A program made the translations under genes and the position numbers. Shown here one piece after another: positions 54,794-63,671 of a stretch of DNA of 64,000 nt (position 1 is its first letter; each line of letters starts with the position of its first letter). The notes below the pieces were generated by a model. That model did not search any database and was not told the DNA's origin. It saw only the letters and a program-made list of their open reading frames with translations. This DNA comes from Eshraghiella sp964414835 (lineage in GTDB: Bacteria; Bacillota; Clostridia; Lachnospirales; Lachnospiraceae): positions 34,875 to 98,874 of the forward strand of contig CAYPWY010000006.1 in NCBI GenBank assembly GCA_964414835.1, written 5' to 3'.

Positions 54794-55744
54794 TTATGCC
54801 TCCTTATCTCTTTTTCTATACATAATATTATATACAACAAGACTCAAAATACCTGTCAGGAAGAACAGTACAACCGACAGTGCACCTGCCATACCATAAT
54901 TCTTGCTGTACAAATGTTTATTCAAATACATAATCAATGTCATTGTTGTGTTAGCCGGATTACCTGTTCCGTTTGTCAAAATCTGCGGTACATCGTACAT
55001 CTGGATACCACCGATTAAGGAAGTAATCATTACATAAATAAGAATCGGCTTCAAAAGCGGAAGTGTAATTTTGGTAAATCGCTGCCATGAATTGGCTCCG
55101 TCTACCTCTGCTGCTTCATAAAGTGATGTATCAATACCCATAATACCCGCCATTAGGAGTATCGTAGTATTACCGAACCACATTAAGAAGTTCATAGCGG
55201 CAACGATACCTCTTGTTGCCCATGTACTTGAGAAGAACTTAAACGGTTCTTTAAGTATATGCGCTTTAACTAACATATCATTGATTGGTCCGCCGTCTGC
55301 AAACAAAGCAAAAAACAACAATGCAAATGCCGATGCCATAATCAGGTTAGGCATATAAATAACTGTCTTAAAAAACGTGCTTCCCTTGAGTCTTAATCTT
55401 GAATCAGAGAACCACTGTGCCAACAACAGTGATACGATTATCTGCGGAATAAATCCCATTATCCACATAATTCCTGTATTGGCTGCGTATTTCCAGATTT
55501 TAGCATCTGAAAATAATGATTTGTAATTTTCAAATCCTATAAATCTCGGACCTATCTGCGTAAGTCCGTCCATAAAGTTTTCATAAAAGCTGTTATAAAA
55601 TGTACTTACCAACGGAATAAGGTTAAACACAAGAAAGACTGCAATAAATGGTATCAAGAATATATATCCCCACTTGTTGTAACGGACTATCCTGCTCTTC
55701 TTACCTTTTCCCATAGGAGCAACACTCGCTTGATTCTGTGCCAT
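54794..55744 (-). CDS. Carbohydrate ABC transporter permease (MalF/CUT1 type)
   Basis: Start at ATG 55744 (MAQNQAS) with AGGAG seven bases upstream; 316 residues. Six membrane helices, N-terminal YIFLIPFIAVFLVFNLIPL and coupling loop EAAEVDGANSWQRFTKITLPLLKPI. Partner of the MalG-type permease. It follows the solute-binding protein gene by 89 bases. Confidence 0.93.
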   Translation of the reverse strand: MAQNQASVAPMGKGKKSRIVRYNKWGYIFLIPFIAVFLVFNLIPLVSTFYNSFYENFMDGLTQIGPRFIGFENYKSLFSDAKIWKYAANTGIMWIMGFIPQIIVSLLLAQWFSDSRLRLKGSTFFKTVIYMPNLIMASAFALLFFALFADGGPINDMLVKAHILKEPFKFFSSTWATRGIVAAMNFLMWFGNTTILLMAGIMGIDTSLYEAAEVDGANSWQRFTKITLPLLKPILIYVMITSLIGGIQMYDVPQILTNGTGNPANTTMTLIMYLNKHLYSKNYGMAGALSVVLFFLTGILSLVVYNIMYRKRDKEA

Positions 55745-55833
55745 ATTCCCACTCCTAACTATTTGTATGAATACCATTCCGTAAAAAACATGCCTGCCCA
55801 TATGAGCAGGCATGTAATTAAACCTGATTAGAT

Positions 55834-57239
55834 TTACTCTGGAATATCAATTGCAGGGTATTTGGTTTTAACTGCATCATAGAATGCTGCAAGTGCATCC
55901 TCATATGTAGCATAGTTGCCGTCGAAGTATCCCTTCATTGCATTCTGGAACTCCTCGTTGCAGCCCTGGTCATATGCCGAAAGGTTCTGAATATTTACTG
56001 ATTTGATTCCCTCGCAGAAAAGACCATATGGGTTCTGTCCGCCAAGGTAAGCATCGTTAGCTTCAGGATCTGTTGTCTTAGCTTCCATTACTGCTGTATT
56101 GTTAACAAAGTCATGGTCTGCATCAACGATATCTGACATAATCTCCTGATCTGTTGTAAGAGCAAGCATAATGTCCTTAACAAGCTCTGGGTTATCTGTT
56201 CCCTGTGCTGCACAAATCCATGTACCGCCCCAGAAGAAAGGCTCCGGTCCGTCAGTAACAGCCCATCCGCCGTCATAACCAACGCTGCCTTCTTCATCAC
56301 ACTTCATAGAGAAGTCGATTAACCAAGCCGGTCCAAAGTAGCAGAATACGTTACCGCTCTCATAGAATCCTGTATACCAGTCATCACTCCAAAGAGCATA
56401 TGTCTCTGTCTGCTTAGCATCTACCATTGTCTTAGACAATTCAACCCACTCCTCAAGTCTTGAGTCAACATTGAACTTTCCGTCAACTACCCATGGAGAT
56501 GTTGCTGTGTTAGAGAATATACGATAAATATCGTTAACTGATGATGTCATATAATGACCTGCTTCAGCCATCTTCTCTGCTGTTTCCTGGAATGTATCCC
56601 AATCGCTTACAGCCTTCTGAACCTCTGTTGGGTCATCCGTTCCGAGAACTTCTATAGCCATATCTCTTCTGTAAATAAGAAGACCAGGGCATGCCTGCCA
56701 TGAAAGGCCTTTAACCTTACCGTTTGAATCTGTAACTACGTCCTGGGTATATGTATACTGCTCTGCGATGTCTGCTGCTGTAATACCAAGATCAGTAATA
56801 TCCATTGTATAGTCTGTATCTGCATATTTAAGAGCATAGTCAGCTTCTACAAGGAAAATATCAATCTTTTCATCTGCTGATGCATTCTCCTGGTTAGCAC
56901 CATATGCAAGAAGAGTGTCATCAAGGTTATTCTGATACTTATTATCTGTGTTCTCAACCTTTGTGAACTGAACTGTTACGTTTCCAATCTTTCCGCTTGT
57001 TTCATCAATTTTCTCATATCCTGGGAAATGGTCAGTAAGACGGCTGATGAACTCATCATTCCATACATAGATGTTAAGAACTGAACCCTCTCCATCATAT
57101 GTCTTAGCCTTAATCTGCTCTGTCAAAGATAACTCATTCCCCTCTGCATCTGTTACAGGCTCTTTGCTTTCAGCAGGGGTTACGCCCGCCGTACCTGATG
57201 AACTGCTGCTCTTGCCGCAGCCTTTTTAAATTTTCTCAT
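55834..57239 (-). pseudogene. Sugar-binding lipoprotein with lost signal peptide and frame
   Basis: The body (57126 to 55834) is a 430-residue extracellular solute-binding protein (VLNIYVWNDEF, QACPGLLIYRRDMA, WVVDGKFN, YFGPAWLIDF, GGTWICAAQGT). In the same frame, upstream codons read GCGKSSSSSGTAGVTPAESKEP, a lipobox Cys and Ser-rich linker. But a TAA (57228-57226) precedes them, and the start ATG 57239 with its GGAGG site opens another frame (MRKFKKAAARAAV...) that stops soon. The hydrophobic signal core is absent altogether. It looks like a deletion between repeated GGCTGC, leaving start and mature part out of frame. Confidence 0.82.
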
Positions 57240-57285
57240 TGCTCCTCCATTCCGTTACTTTAATAGTAACAAATCTTTTTCTCTT

Positions 57286-57297
57286 TAAAACGTTTTA
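57286..57297. promoter_or_regulatory. LacI-type operator 1 (solute-binding protein leader)
   Basis: TAAAACGTTTTA, a perfect palindrome around CG, 47 bases ahead of the start of the solute-binding protein gene. Confidence 0.65.
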
Positions 57298-57306
57298 GGG
57301 ATAACT

Positions 57307-57318
57307 AAATCGTTTTCG
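57307..57318. promoter_or_regulatory. LacI-type operator 2 (solute-binding protein promoter)
   Basis: AAATCGTTTTCG, same core as the sites near the phosphorylase and YesL genes. It lies just downstream of the -10 box, where a bound repressor blocks initiation. Confidence 0.75.
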
Positions 57319-57325
57319 TAATTGT

Positions 57326-57354
57326 ATAATACATCATTTTGTCAATAAATGCAA
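57326..57354 (-). promoter_or_regulatory. Probable promoter of the ABC transporter operon
   Basis: On the minus strand TTGCAT (57354-57349) and TATTAT (57331-57326) are spaced 17 bases. Operators 1 and 2 lie immediately downstream and a further operator lies 117 bases upstream. Confidence 0.5.
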
Positions 57355-57470
57355 CTACTTTTTTGTTTATTTTGTGTATTTTGTCTAATTTAGACAAATG
57401 TACCGCTATATATCTGGCTGGCAAAAACAGCCAAAAGCCTTATTTTAAAGGGTTTAGACCCGGGCTTGTC

Positions 57471-57484
57471 CGAAATCGTTTTCG
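57471..57484. promoter_or_regulatory. LacI-type operator 3 (between transporter and regulator genes)
   Basis: CGAAATCGTTTTCG, the full form of the palindrome, in the 321-base spacer that separates the transporter operon from the end of the LacI gene. Apart from the operators and promoter I see no gene in that spacer. Confidence 0.75.
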
Positions 57485-57560
57485 TAAAATAAAAATAAAA
57501 AATATGTACAATCATTATATACATTTATGGAAATGTATCTGACTGTACATATCTGTACAT

Positions 57561-58574
57561 TCACTGGATTTTCTTAATTGTCTCTCCCTGATAAAGCTTT
57601 GAGTCAATAACAATCTGGTCGATTATTGTGGTTCTCGGTTTCTCTATAAGGCTTATAAGTCTTTCTGCTGCACTTTTTCCTATTTGCTTAGTGTCCTGAA
57701 TCACTGTGGTAAGTCTTGGTTCTATCATTCTGGAAATCGGTATTCCATCGTAGCCTGCAACCGATATGTCCTCCGGTATTCTCAGTCCCATTTCTTTTAT
57801 TACATTGATTCCGCCGAAAGCGGCATAATCGTCAGGATAAAATATGCATGTTGGAGGCTCTTTCATTGAAAGCAGCCTTCTCGTAGCTTTCTCCGCCGTT
57901 TCTATATTACGGTATTTTACTTCTAAGACATAATCATCATTAGGCTTAATACCGTTTTTTTCCAATGTAATATAAAAACCTGACATACGGTTGGTGGTAA
58001 CCACCGAGTCCTCTCCATAAAGGTAAGCAATTTTTCTGTGTCCCATATCTATCGCATACTGTGTAAGCTCCGACATTCCTTCCATATTATTTGAAATGAC
58101 GGATATTGTTCTGTTAAAGGTATAGTCGATTGTCACCGTCGGAATATCGCTTTGCATAAGCTCTACGACCTCCGGCTCCACAAAGTTGACACAGGCAATA
58201 ACAACGCCGTCCACGCCTCTGTAACGGCTATGCTCCAAATATGTCATCTGTCCCTGATGCCTTTTCCCTGAAATAATAAAGGTCAAATCATAGCCCCTGC
58301 TTTCTGCTGTGGATTTAACGCTGTCCAAAACGCTTGCAAAATAGTCATGGGTCAGTCCGCTCTGCGCTTCATCCACAAAAAGTACACCTATATTATGACT
58401 CCTGTTAGTTTTAAGCGCCCGTGCCGAAGAGTTAGGGGAATATCCCATCTCTTTGGCCTTTTGCCTGATAAGAGCTTTCTTTGCCTCACTGACATCTCTG
58501 TGATTGTTAAGTGCCTTGCTGACAGTAGATACCGAAACCCCACATTCCGCCGCTATGTCTTTAATTGAAATCAT
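57561..58574 (-). CDS. LacI family transcriptional regulator
   Basis: A 337-residue regulator. The helix-turn-helix is ISIKDIAAECGVSVSTVSKALNNHRDVSE (2-30), then the hinge helix SSARALKTNRS and a periplasmic-binding-like sensor (VFYPDDYAAFGGINV, VAGYDGIPIS). It is 20 bases downstream of the YesL gene. Five matching operators around the locus make it the likely regulator of transporter, YesL and phosphorylase genes. The inducer is probably a beta-glucoside, by context. Confidence 0.94.
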   Translation of the reverse strand: MISIKDIAAECGVSVSTVSKALNNHRDVSEAKKALIRQKAKEMGYSPNSSARALKTNRSHNIGVLFVDEAQSGLTHDYFASVLDSVKSTAESRGYDLTFIISGKRHQGQMTYLEHSRYRGVDGVVIACVNFVEPEVVELMQSDIPTVTIDYTFNRTISVISNNMEGMSELTQYAIDMGHRKIAYLYGEDSVVTTNRMSGFYITLEKNGIKPNDDYVLEVKYRNIETAEKATRRLLSMKEPPTCIFYPDDYAAFGGINVIKEMGLRIPEDISVAGYDGIPISRMIEPRLTTVIQDTKQIGKSAAERLISLIEKPRTTIIDQIVIDSKLYQGETIKKIQ

Positions 58575-58594
58575 TTTTTCTCCATTCTTTGTAA

Positions 58595-59224
58595 TCAGTC
58601 TTTATTTTCAATGTGTCTGAATACTCTTCCGTAAATTCCCGCTGTTGCATATATAAGAAGGGTAAAGCCCACTATCAGCCATATCCATCCCAAATACTGG
58701 AACAGCACCGGAAACGAAGCAAAGAGCAATATGGGAATCCCCCACAAAAGCCATATGGCTGCGCACCAGTTCAAATGGGAAAATCCTACTTTATATGCAT
58801 TGATTATCTGTTGGTATATAGGATTATCATATCTTCCTAAAATAATAAAAATAAATGTTCCGCCTGACATGACCACTATTGCCGCTATTATACATACAAC
58901 ACAAACCGCCATGGCTGCATATCCGCTTCCTGCCAGAAACCTTACAAATACAAACCCTATAGCCGACATTACGCCTGCAAGAATAATCCATACGAGCGTT
59001 GCATCAATAAAATTCTTTCCAAATGTCTTAAAAAATGTGGAGGTAATTTTAACATCCGGCTCCTGACGCATCTTATAACACACCGTATTAGCCGCCGTAA
59101 GGGACGCGCCAATCGTAATAACAGGAATACAGCATACCAAAAAATATATATTAAGAAGTATCATGCTTCCGAATTTGTACAAAAATTTATTAAGCGGATT
59201 TTCCGCATGGAATAAATTCGCCAT
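58595..59224 (-). CDS. YesL family membrane protein (DUF624)
   Basis: Start at ATG 59224 (MANLFHAENP) with GGGAG six bases upstream; 209 residues. Five or so membrane helices; the opening FHAENPLNKFLYKFGSMILLNIYFLVCCIPVITIGASLTA is the DUF624 signature. Such genes accompany sugar ABC importers in Firmicutes, but their role is not known. An operator lies 18 bases upstream in the leader. Confidence 0.92.
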   Translation of the reverse strand: MANLFHAENPLNKFLYKFGSMILLNIYFLVCCIPVITIGASLTAANTVCYKMRQEPDVKITSTFFKTFGKNFIDATLVWIILAGVMSAIGFVFVRFLAGSGYAAMAVCVVCIIAAIVVMSGGTFIFIILGRYDNPIYQQIINAYKVGFSHLNWCAAIWLLWGIPILLFASFPVLFQYLGWIWLIVGFTLLIYATAGIYGRVFRHIENKD

Positions 59225-59241
59225 ATATATCTCCCAATCGC

Positions 59242-59254
59242 TAAATCGTTTTCG
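59242..59254. promoter_or_regulatory. LacI-type operator 4 (YesL leader)
   Basis: TAAATCGTTTTCG, same core as the other four sites, directly ahead of the YesL ribosome site. Confidence 0.75.
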
Positions 59255-59351
59255 CAAATCAATAATATAACAAATTCCACAAAAAAGCAACATAAACGGT
59301 CATGTTTTTATTCATTTTTGATATTTTTTACCTAGTGTTCGGCTAAACAAC

Positions 59352-59380
59352 TTGTAATCCAAATCGGTTTTTGATATAAT
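59352..59380 (+). promoter_or_regulatory. Promoter of the cellobiose phosphorylase gene
   Basis: TTGTAA (59352-59357) and TATAAT (59375-59380), 17-base spacer. The operator at 59406 lies about 20 bases after the expected start. Confidence 0.8.
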
Positions 59381-59405
59381 GTATATGTTTTATGGAGTTA
59401 ATTAC

Positions 59406-59419
59406 CGAAATCGTTTTCG
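59406..59419. promoter_or_regulatory. LacI-type operator 5 (phosphorylase leader)
   Basis: CGAAATCGTTTTCG, identical in all 14 bases to operator 3, between the promoter and the start of the phosphorylase gene. Confidence 0.8.
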
Positions 59420-59464
59420 GTTACCCTGTGAACGGGATATTTTTATTAGGAGGAACAACGTATT

Positions 59465-61900
59465 ATGAAGTATGGTTTTTTTGACGATTCCAACAGGGAA
59501 TACGTCATCACCACACCAAAGACTCCACTGCCATGGATTAACTATTTAGGCTCTAAGGAGTTTTTTACCCTTATATCCAACACATGCGGCGGATATACCT
59601 TTTATAAGGATGCAAAACTGCTTCGCCTTACACGTTACCGTTACAACGATGTACCTAACGATATTAACGGTAAGTACCTGTACATTAAGGACGGAGACAC
59701 AATGTGGAATCCGGGCTGGAAGCCAACCAAAACCGAGCTGGATTCATACGAGTGCCGTCACGGAATGGGCTACAGCAAATTCACCTCTTCCAAGAACGGA
59801 CTTCAGGCATCAGTACTTACCTTTGTGCCTATGAACGATAACTGCGAGGTCACTAAGCTTGTACTTACCAACAATTCATCAGAGGTTAAGGATTTCAAGG
59901 TATTCTCATATGTTGAATGGTGCCTTTGGAATGCGGACGACGATTCCCGTAATTTCCAGCGTAATTTAAGCACCGGCGAGGTTGAGGTCGATGGTTCTGC
60001 CATCTACCACAAGACAGAATATCGTGAGAGACGTAATCACTATGCTGTTTATTCTGTCAACGCTCCTGTTGATGGCTTTGATACAGCCAGAGACAGTTTT
60101 ATGGGATTTTACAATGGTGCCGACACTCCCGATGTTGTGGTTAACGGTGCCTGCACTAATTCGATGGCAAGCGGCTGGTCTCCAATAGCAAGCCATCAGC
60201 TTAATGTTAAGCTTAATCCGGGAGAAAGCAAGTCCTTCGTGTTTGTACTTGCTTACATTGAGAATCCGGTTGAGGACAAATGGGAATCGCATAATGTTGT
60301 AAACAAGACTCCTGCCAGAGCCCTCCTTGCCAGGTATCAGACCGACGCCGATGTCGATAAGGCATTCACAGAGCTTAACGAATATTGGAGTGATCTTCTT
60401 TCAAAATATACTGTTAATTCCTCCAACGACAAGGTTAACCGTATGGTTAATATCTGGAATCAGTATCAGTGTATGGTAACCTTTAACATGAGCCGTTCTG
60501 CATCTTACTATGAGTCAGGTATCGGACGTGGAATGGGATTCAGGGATTCCTGTCAGGACCTTCTGGGTTTTGTTCATCTTATTCCTGAAAGAGCAAGACA
60601 GAGAATTATTGATATTGCTTCAACACAGTTTGAGGACGGAAGCGCTTATCATCAGTATCAGCCGCTTACCAAGAAGGGTAACTCGGATATAGGAAGCGGC
60701 TTCAATGACGACCCGTTATGGCTCATTGCCGGTACTAGTGCATACATTAAGGAAAGCGGTGATGTATCGATTCTTAATGAGATGGTACCTTTTGATAATG
60801 ATGAGTCTAAGGCTCAGACGCTTATGACACATCTCAAGCGTTCATTTGATTATACAGTTAACCATAAGGGTCCTCATGAGCTTCCTCTTATCGGACGTGC
60901 GGATTGGAATGACTGTCTTAACCTTAACTGCTTCTCAGAGCATCCGGGTGAGTCCTTCCAGACCTTCGGCCCTTCTGAAGGACCTGTTGCAGAGTCCGTA
61001 TTTATTGCCGGAATGTTCGTCAAATACGGTAAGGAATACGCGGAGCTTTGTGAGCTTTTGGGCGACAGTGCCGAGGCTGCAAGAGCTCTTGCAGAGGTTG
61101 ACAAAATGTATGATGCCGTTCTCAAGGACGGTTGGGACGGCGACTGGTTCATCAGAGCTTATGACGCATACAGCAGCAAGGTTGGTTCTAAGGAATGTGA
61201 AGAAGGTCAGATTTTCATCGAACCGCAGGGCTTCTGTGTACTTGCCGGAATCGGTGTTGAGGAAGGGTACGCTAAGAAGGCTCTTGATTCCGTTAAAGAG
61301 AAGCTTGATACAAAATACGGCGTTATGATTCTCCAGCCTGCTTACACCAGGTATCATGTAGAGCTTGGCGAGGTTACGTCATATCCGCCGGGATATAAGG
61401 AGAATGCCGGTATCTTCTGCCACAACAACCCTTGGGTATCCTGTGCTGAAACAGTTATCGGGCGGGGCGACAGGGCTTTTGAAATCTATCAGAAGACTTG
61501 CCCTGCATACTGTGAGGAATTCAGCGAGATTCACAGAACAGAACCTTATGTATACTCACAGATGGTTGCCGGTGCGGATGCCAAGTTCCACGGCGAAGCC
61601 AAGAACAGTTGGCTTACAGGTACAGCGGCATGGACATTTGTCAATATATCACAGTACATCCTTGGTGTAGCTCCTACACATAAGGGACTTCAGGTTAATC
61701 CTTGTGTTCCTGATGGATTTGGTGATTTTACTCTTACGAGAAAATTTCGTGAGGGAACATATAACATCACTGTTAAAAACCCGGACAACGTTCAGAAGGG
61801 CGTCAAGTCTCTTACGGTTGACGGTACAGCAGTGGAGGGATGTATAATTCCTTACGAGAAAGGCAAATCCGTATACAACGTTGAAATTGTAATGGGGTAA
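59465..61900 (+). CDS. Cellobiose phosphorylase (GH94)
   Basis: An 811-residue enzyme, the usual length of clostridial cellobiose phosphorylase. Start MKYGFFDDSNREYVITTPKTPLPWINYLG, catalytic region GIGRGMGFRDSCQDLLGF (general acid Asp about 367), DWNDCLNL and HNNPWVSCAETVIGRGD. It splits cellobiose with phosphate to glucose 1-phosphate and glucose in the cytoplasm, saving ATP. There is no signal peptide. AGGAGG precedes the start. It is divergent from YesL-LacI and shares their operators. Confidence 0.95.
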   Translation: MKYGFFDDSNREYVITTPKTPLPWINYLGSKEFFTLISNTCGGYTFYKDAKLLRLTRYRYNDVPNDINGKYLYIKDGDTMWNPGWKPTKTELDSYECRHGMGYSKFTSSKNGLQASVLTFVPMNDNCEVTKLVLTNNSSEVKDFKVFSYVEWCLWNADDDSRNFQRNLSTGEVEVDGSAIYHKTEYRERRNHYAVYSVNAPVDGFDTARDSFMGFYNGADTPDVVVNGACTNSMASGWSPIASHQLNVKLNPGESKSFVFVLAYIENPVEDKWESHNVVNKTPARALLARYQTDADVDKAFTELNEYWSDLLSKYTVNSSNDKVNRMVNIWNQYQCMVTFNMSRSASYYESGIGRGMGFRDSCQDLLGFVHLIPERARQRIIDIASTQFEDGSAYHQYQPLTKKGNSDIGSGFNDDPLWLIAGTSAYIKESGDVSILNEMVPFDNDESKAQTLMTHLKRSFDYTVNHKGPHELPLIGRADWNDCLNLNCFSEHPGESFQTFGPSEGPVAESVFIAGMFVKYGKEYAELCELLGDSAEAARALAEVDKMYDAVLKDGWDGDWFIRAYDAYSSKVGSKECEEGQIFIEPQGFCVLAGIGVEEGYAKKALDSVKEKLDTKYGVMILQPAYTRYHVELGEVTSYPPGYKENAGIFCHNNPWVSCAETVIGRGDRAFEIYQKTCPAYCEEFSEIHRTEPYVYSQMVAGADAKFHGEAKNSWLTGTAAWTFVNISQYILGVAPTHKGLQVNPCVPDGFGDFTLTRKFREGTYNITVKNPDNVQKGVKSLTVDGTAVEGCIIPYEKGKSVYNVEIVMG

Positions 61901-61910
61901 TAAATTACTG

Positions 61911-61944
61911 CGCTCCTGTCATATGACAGGAGCGTTATTTTTTT
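61911..61944 (+). terminator. Terminator of the phosphorylase gene
   Basis: CGCTCCTGTCAT directly pairs with ATGACAGGAGCG, then TTATTTTTTT. Confidence 0.9.
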
Positions 61945-61955
61945 GAGGGATCCTT

Positions 61956-62078
61956 ATGAAAAAAATATTGTCTGTTTTTACTGCAGTTTCGTTAGCCGCT
62001 TTGTCAGCTCTTACAACAGGCTGTATCAACAGCAGGCAGATTGACTCTTCATCATCCGGCACCATTTCTACAGCAAAA
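61956..62078 (+). pseudogene. Remnant of a lipoprotein gene (signal peptide only)
   Basis: ATG 61956 opens a clear lipoprotein signal, MKKILSVFTAVSLAALSALTTGC, followed by a Ser-rich linker (DSSSSGTISTA). About 40 codons in, the frame runs into the rpsR terminator hairpin and then antisense to rpsR, where it is no longer protein-like. A real lipoprotein domain is missing. It is probably the 5' stump of a deleted gene, possibly once part of the sugar locus. Confidence 0.65.
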
Positions 62079-62114
62079 AGCACCTGTCAATTTACAATAA
62101 TAATTGACAGGTGC
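62075..62114 (-). terminator. Terminator of rpsF-ssb-rpsR
   Basis: Minus strand GCACCTGTCAATT-attattgta-AATTGACAGGTGC then TTTTT, 24 bases after rpsR. Confidence 0.9.
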
Positions 62115-62138
62115 TTAAAGTCTGCTATATCCTCGAAA

Positions 62139-62405
62139 TTAATCCATTGTATATGGAAGAAGTGCAATATGTCTTGCTCTCTTGATTACAACAGTAAGAG
62201 CTCTCTGGTGCTTTGCACATGTTCCGGTAATTCTTCTGGGAAGAATCTTACCTCTCTCTGAGATATATCTTTTTAATTTATTAACATCCTTGTAGTCGAT
62301 TACGTTGTTGGCGCTGTCGCTACAGAATACACAAACTTTTTTTCTTCTACGGCCCATTCTCTTCTTCATTGGAGAATCGCCCTTAGCATCTCTTGGATTA
62401 GACAT
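62139..62405 (-). CDS. rpsR: 30S ribosomal protein S18
   Basis: Start at ATG 62405, eight bases after AAGGAGG; 88 residues. S18 core: KVCVFCSD, YKDVNKLKRYISERGKILPRRITGTCAKHQR and HIALLPY. Cys residues in CVFC and GTCAKH suggest the zinc-binding form. Last gene of rpsF-ssb-rpsR. Confidence 0.98.
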   Translation of the reverse strand: MSNPRDAKGDSPMKKRMGRRRKKVCVFCSDSANNVIDYKDVNKLKRYISERGKILPRRITGTCAKHQRALTVVIKRARHIALLPYTMD

Positions 62406-62432
62406 TGTCATGACCTCCTTATAAATTCCGGT

Positions 62433-62870
62433 TTAAAAAGGCAAACCTTCATCCTCAACGCCATCAGGTATGTTCATAAATCCATCACCTGCTGCTGCGC
62501 CCGGTTCAGGTCTTCCCTCTGCAGGTGCATAACCACTTTCTGAAGATGATTTGCTCTCTGCAAACTCCTGTTCTTCTACAACTATATCCGTTGTATAGAC
62601 TTTATTGCCGTCTTTATTAACGTAGCTTCCGGTCTGTATTCTTCCGGTAACAGCAATCTTTTTCCCCTGCTTAAGATACTTCTCTGCAAATTCTGCATTT
62701 CTATCAAAAGCAACGCAGGTAATAAAATCCGCTGTCTGCTCACCGTCATTGCTGCGGCGTCTTCTGTCTACTGCCAAAGTATATCTGGCTATTGTTGTGG
62801 ACCTTTCGCCCGTTCCGTAACGAACGTCAGGGTCTCTTGTTAATCTTCCCATTAAGATAACTTTATTCAT
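62433..62870 (-). CDS. ssb: Single-stranded DNA-binding protein
   Basis: Start at ATG 62870 (MNKVILMGRLTRDPDVRY), with GGAGG five bases upstream; 145 residues. OB fold to about residue 105, Gly/Pro/Ala-rich linker and the partner-binding tip DEGLPF. Lies between rpsF and rpsR, as usual in Firmicutes. Confidence 0.97.
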   Translation of the reverse strand: MNKVILMGRLTRDPDVRYGTGERSTTIARYTLAVDRRRRSNDGEQTADFITCVAFDRNAEFAEKYLKQGKKIAVTGRIQTGSYVNKDGNKVYTTDIVVEEQEFAESKSSSESGYAPAEGRPEPGAAAGDGFMNIPDGVEDEGLPF

Positions 62871-62956
62871 ATCTGCCTCCATTTCCGGCTGTATCAACAA
62901 TTACAGCCTATCCAATGCCGAAGGTTGAAAAACTATGGGGACTAACCGTCAGACGA

Positions 62957-63244
62957 TTATTCTTCTACCTTAACGCATAAGTATCTGAGAACATTGTCCA
63001 TAATACGCATCTGTGCTTCGATTTGTGCCGGAGCGGCTGCTTCTGCTTCAAATCTGATGAAATAATAGAAACCGTCATTCATTTTCTGAATCTCATAAGC
63101 TAATTTCCTCTTACCCCACTCATCAACTCCTGTGATTGTTCCTCCAAAACGTGTGATAAGGTTCTTAGCTTTCTCAATGACAGCTGCTCTTGCTTCGTCC
63201 TCGATAACTGCGTTAACAACGACTACTAATTCATACTTGTTCAT
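62957..63244 (-). CDS. rpsF: 30S ribosomal protein S6
   Basis: Start at ATG 63244 (MNKYELVVVV); 95 residues. S6 features: LITRFGGTITGVDEWGKRKLAYEIQKMNDGFYYFIRF and MDNVLRYLCVKV. It pairs with S18 on the 30S platform. Its leader (63245-63320) has a small CTCTGT/ACAGGG stem, but I cannot confirm the S6:S18 autoregulatory motif. Confidence 0.97.
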   Translation of the reverse strand: MNKYELVVVVNAVIEDEARAAVIEKAKNLITRFGGTITGVDEWGKRKLAYEIQKMNDGFYYFIRFEAEAAAPAQIEAQMRIMDNVLRYLCVKVEE

Positions 63245-63325
63245 GCTGTACTGCACCTCCTTTTGGTCTTATGGCCCCCTGTTACACAGAGAGCAAGGAA
63301 TATATCTAATATATCACGAAAATAT

Positions 63326-63354
63326 ATGATACCATAAGTTGTCACTCTTGGCAA
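63326..63354 (-). promoter_or_regulatory. Promoter of rpsF-ssb-rpsR
   Basis: Minus strand TTGCCA (63354-63349) and TATCAT (63331-63326) with a 17-base spacer. It overlaps the last codons of the DUF951 gene. Confidence 0.6.
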
Positions 63355-63533
63355 GTATTTTTTCCGATGCCGCGAGTGTTTTTCTCTACTAATCTGCGGG
63401 CAATCATTATCTGATGTCCGCATCCCATACATTTTAATCTGAAATCAGCGCCGACACGCAATATCTCCCACCGGTCGTTTCCGCATGGATGTGATTTCTT
63501 CATTTTTACAATATCACCAACATTATATTCCAT
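63342..63533 (-). CDS. DUF951 family protein
   Basis: Start at ATG 63533 (MEYNVGDIVKMKKSHPCGND); 63 residues. The conserved HPCG, WEILRVGADFRLKCMGCGHQI pattern is DUF951 (YyzM). Three Cys may hold a metal. Function unknown. It precedes rpsF here as in many Firmicutes. Confidence 0.93.
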   Translation of the reverse strand: MEYNVGDIVKMKKSHPCGNDRWEILRVGADFRLKCMGCGHQIMIARRLVEKNTRGIGKNTCQE

Positions 63534-63671
63534 GATGTGCCTCGCTTTCACTGACGACCGCTTTAATTCCACCTTGTTCAGTGGAAACAGTTCGTCGCAG
63601 CCGTGGTCTGATTATATCATGACATAAGGCGGCAATCCATTTCCACTCTTATGGTTACATTATAGATCCAA

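Noticed and set aside
57339..57542. 67-codon open frame between the LacI and binding-protein genes
   Set aside because: It crosses a promoter and an operator, has no ribosome site and no protein-like pattern.
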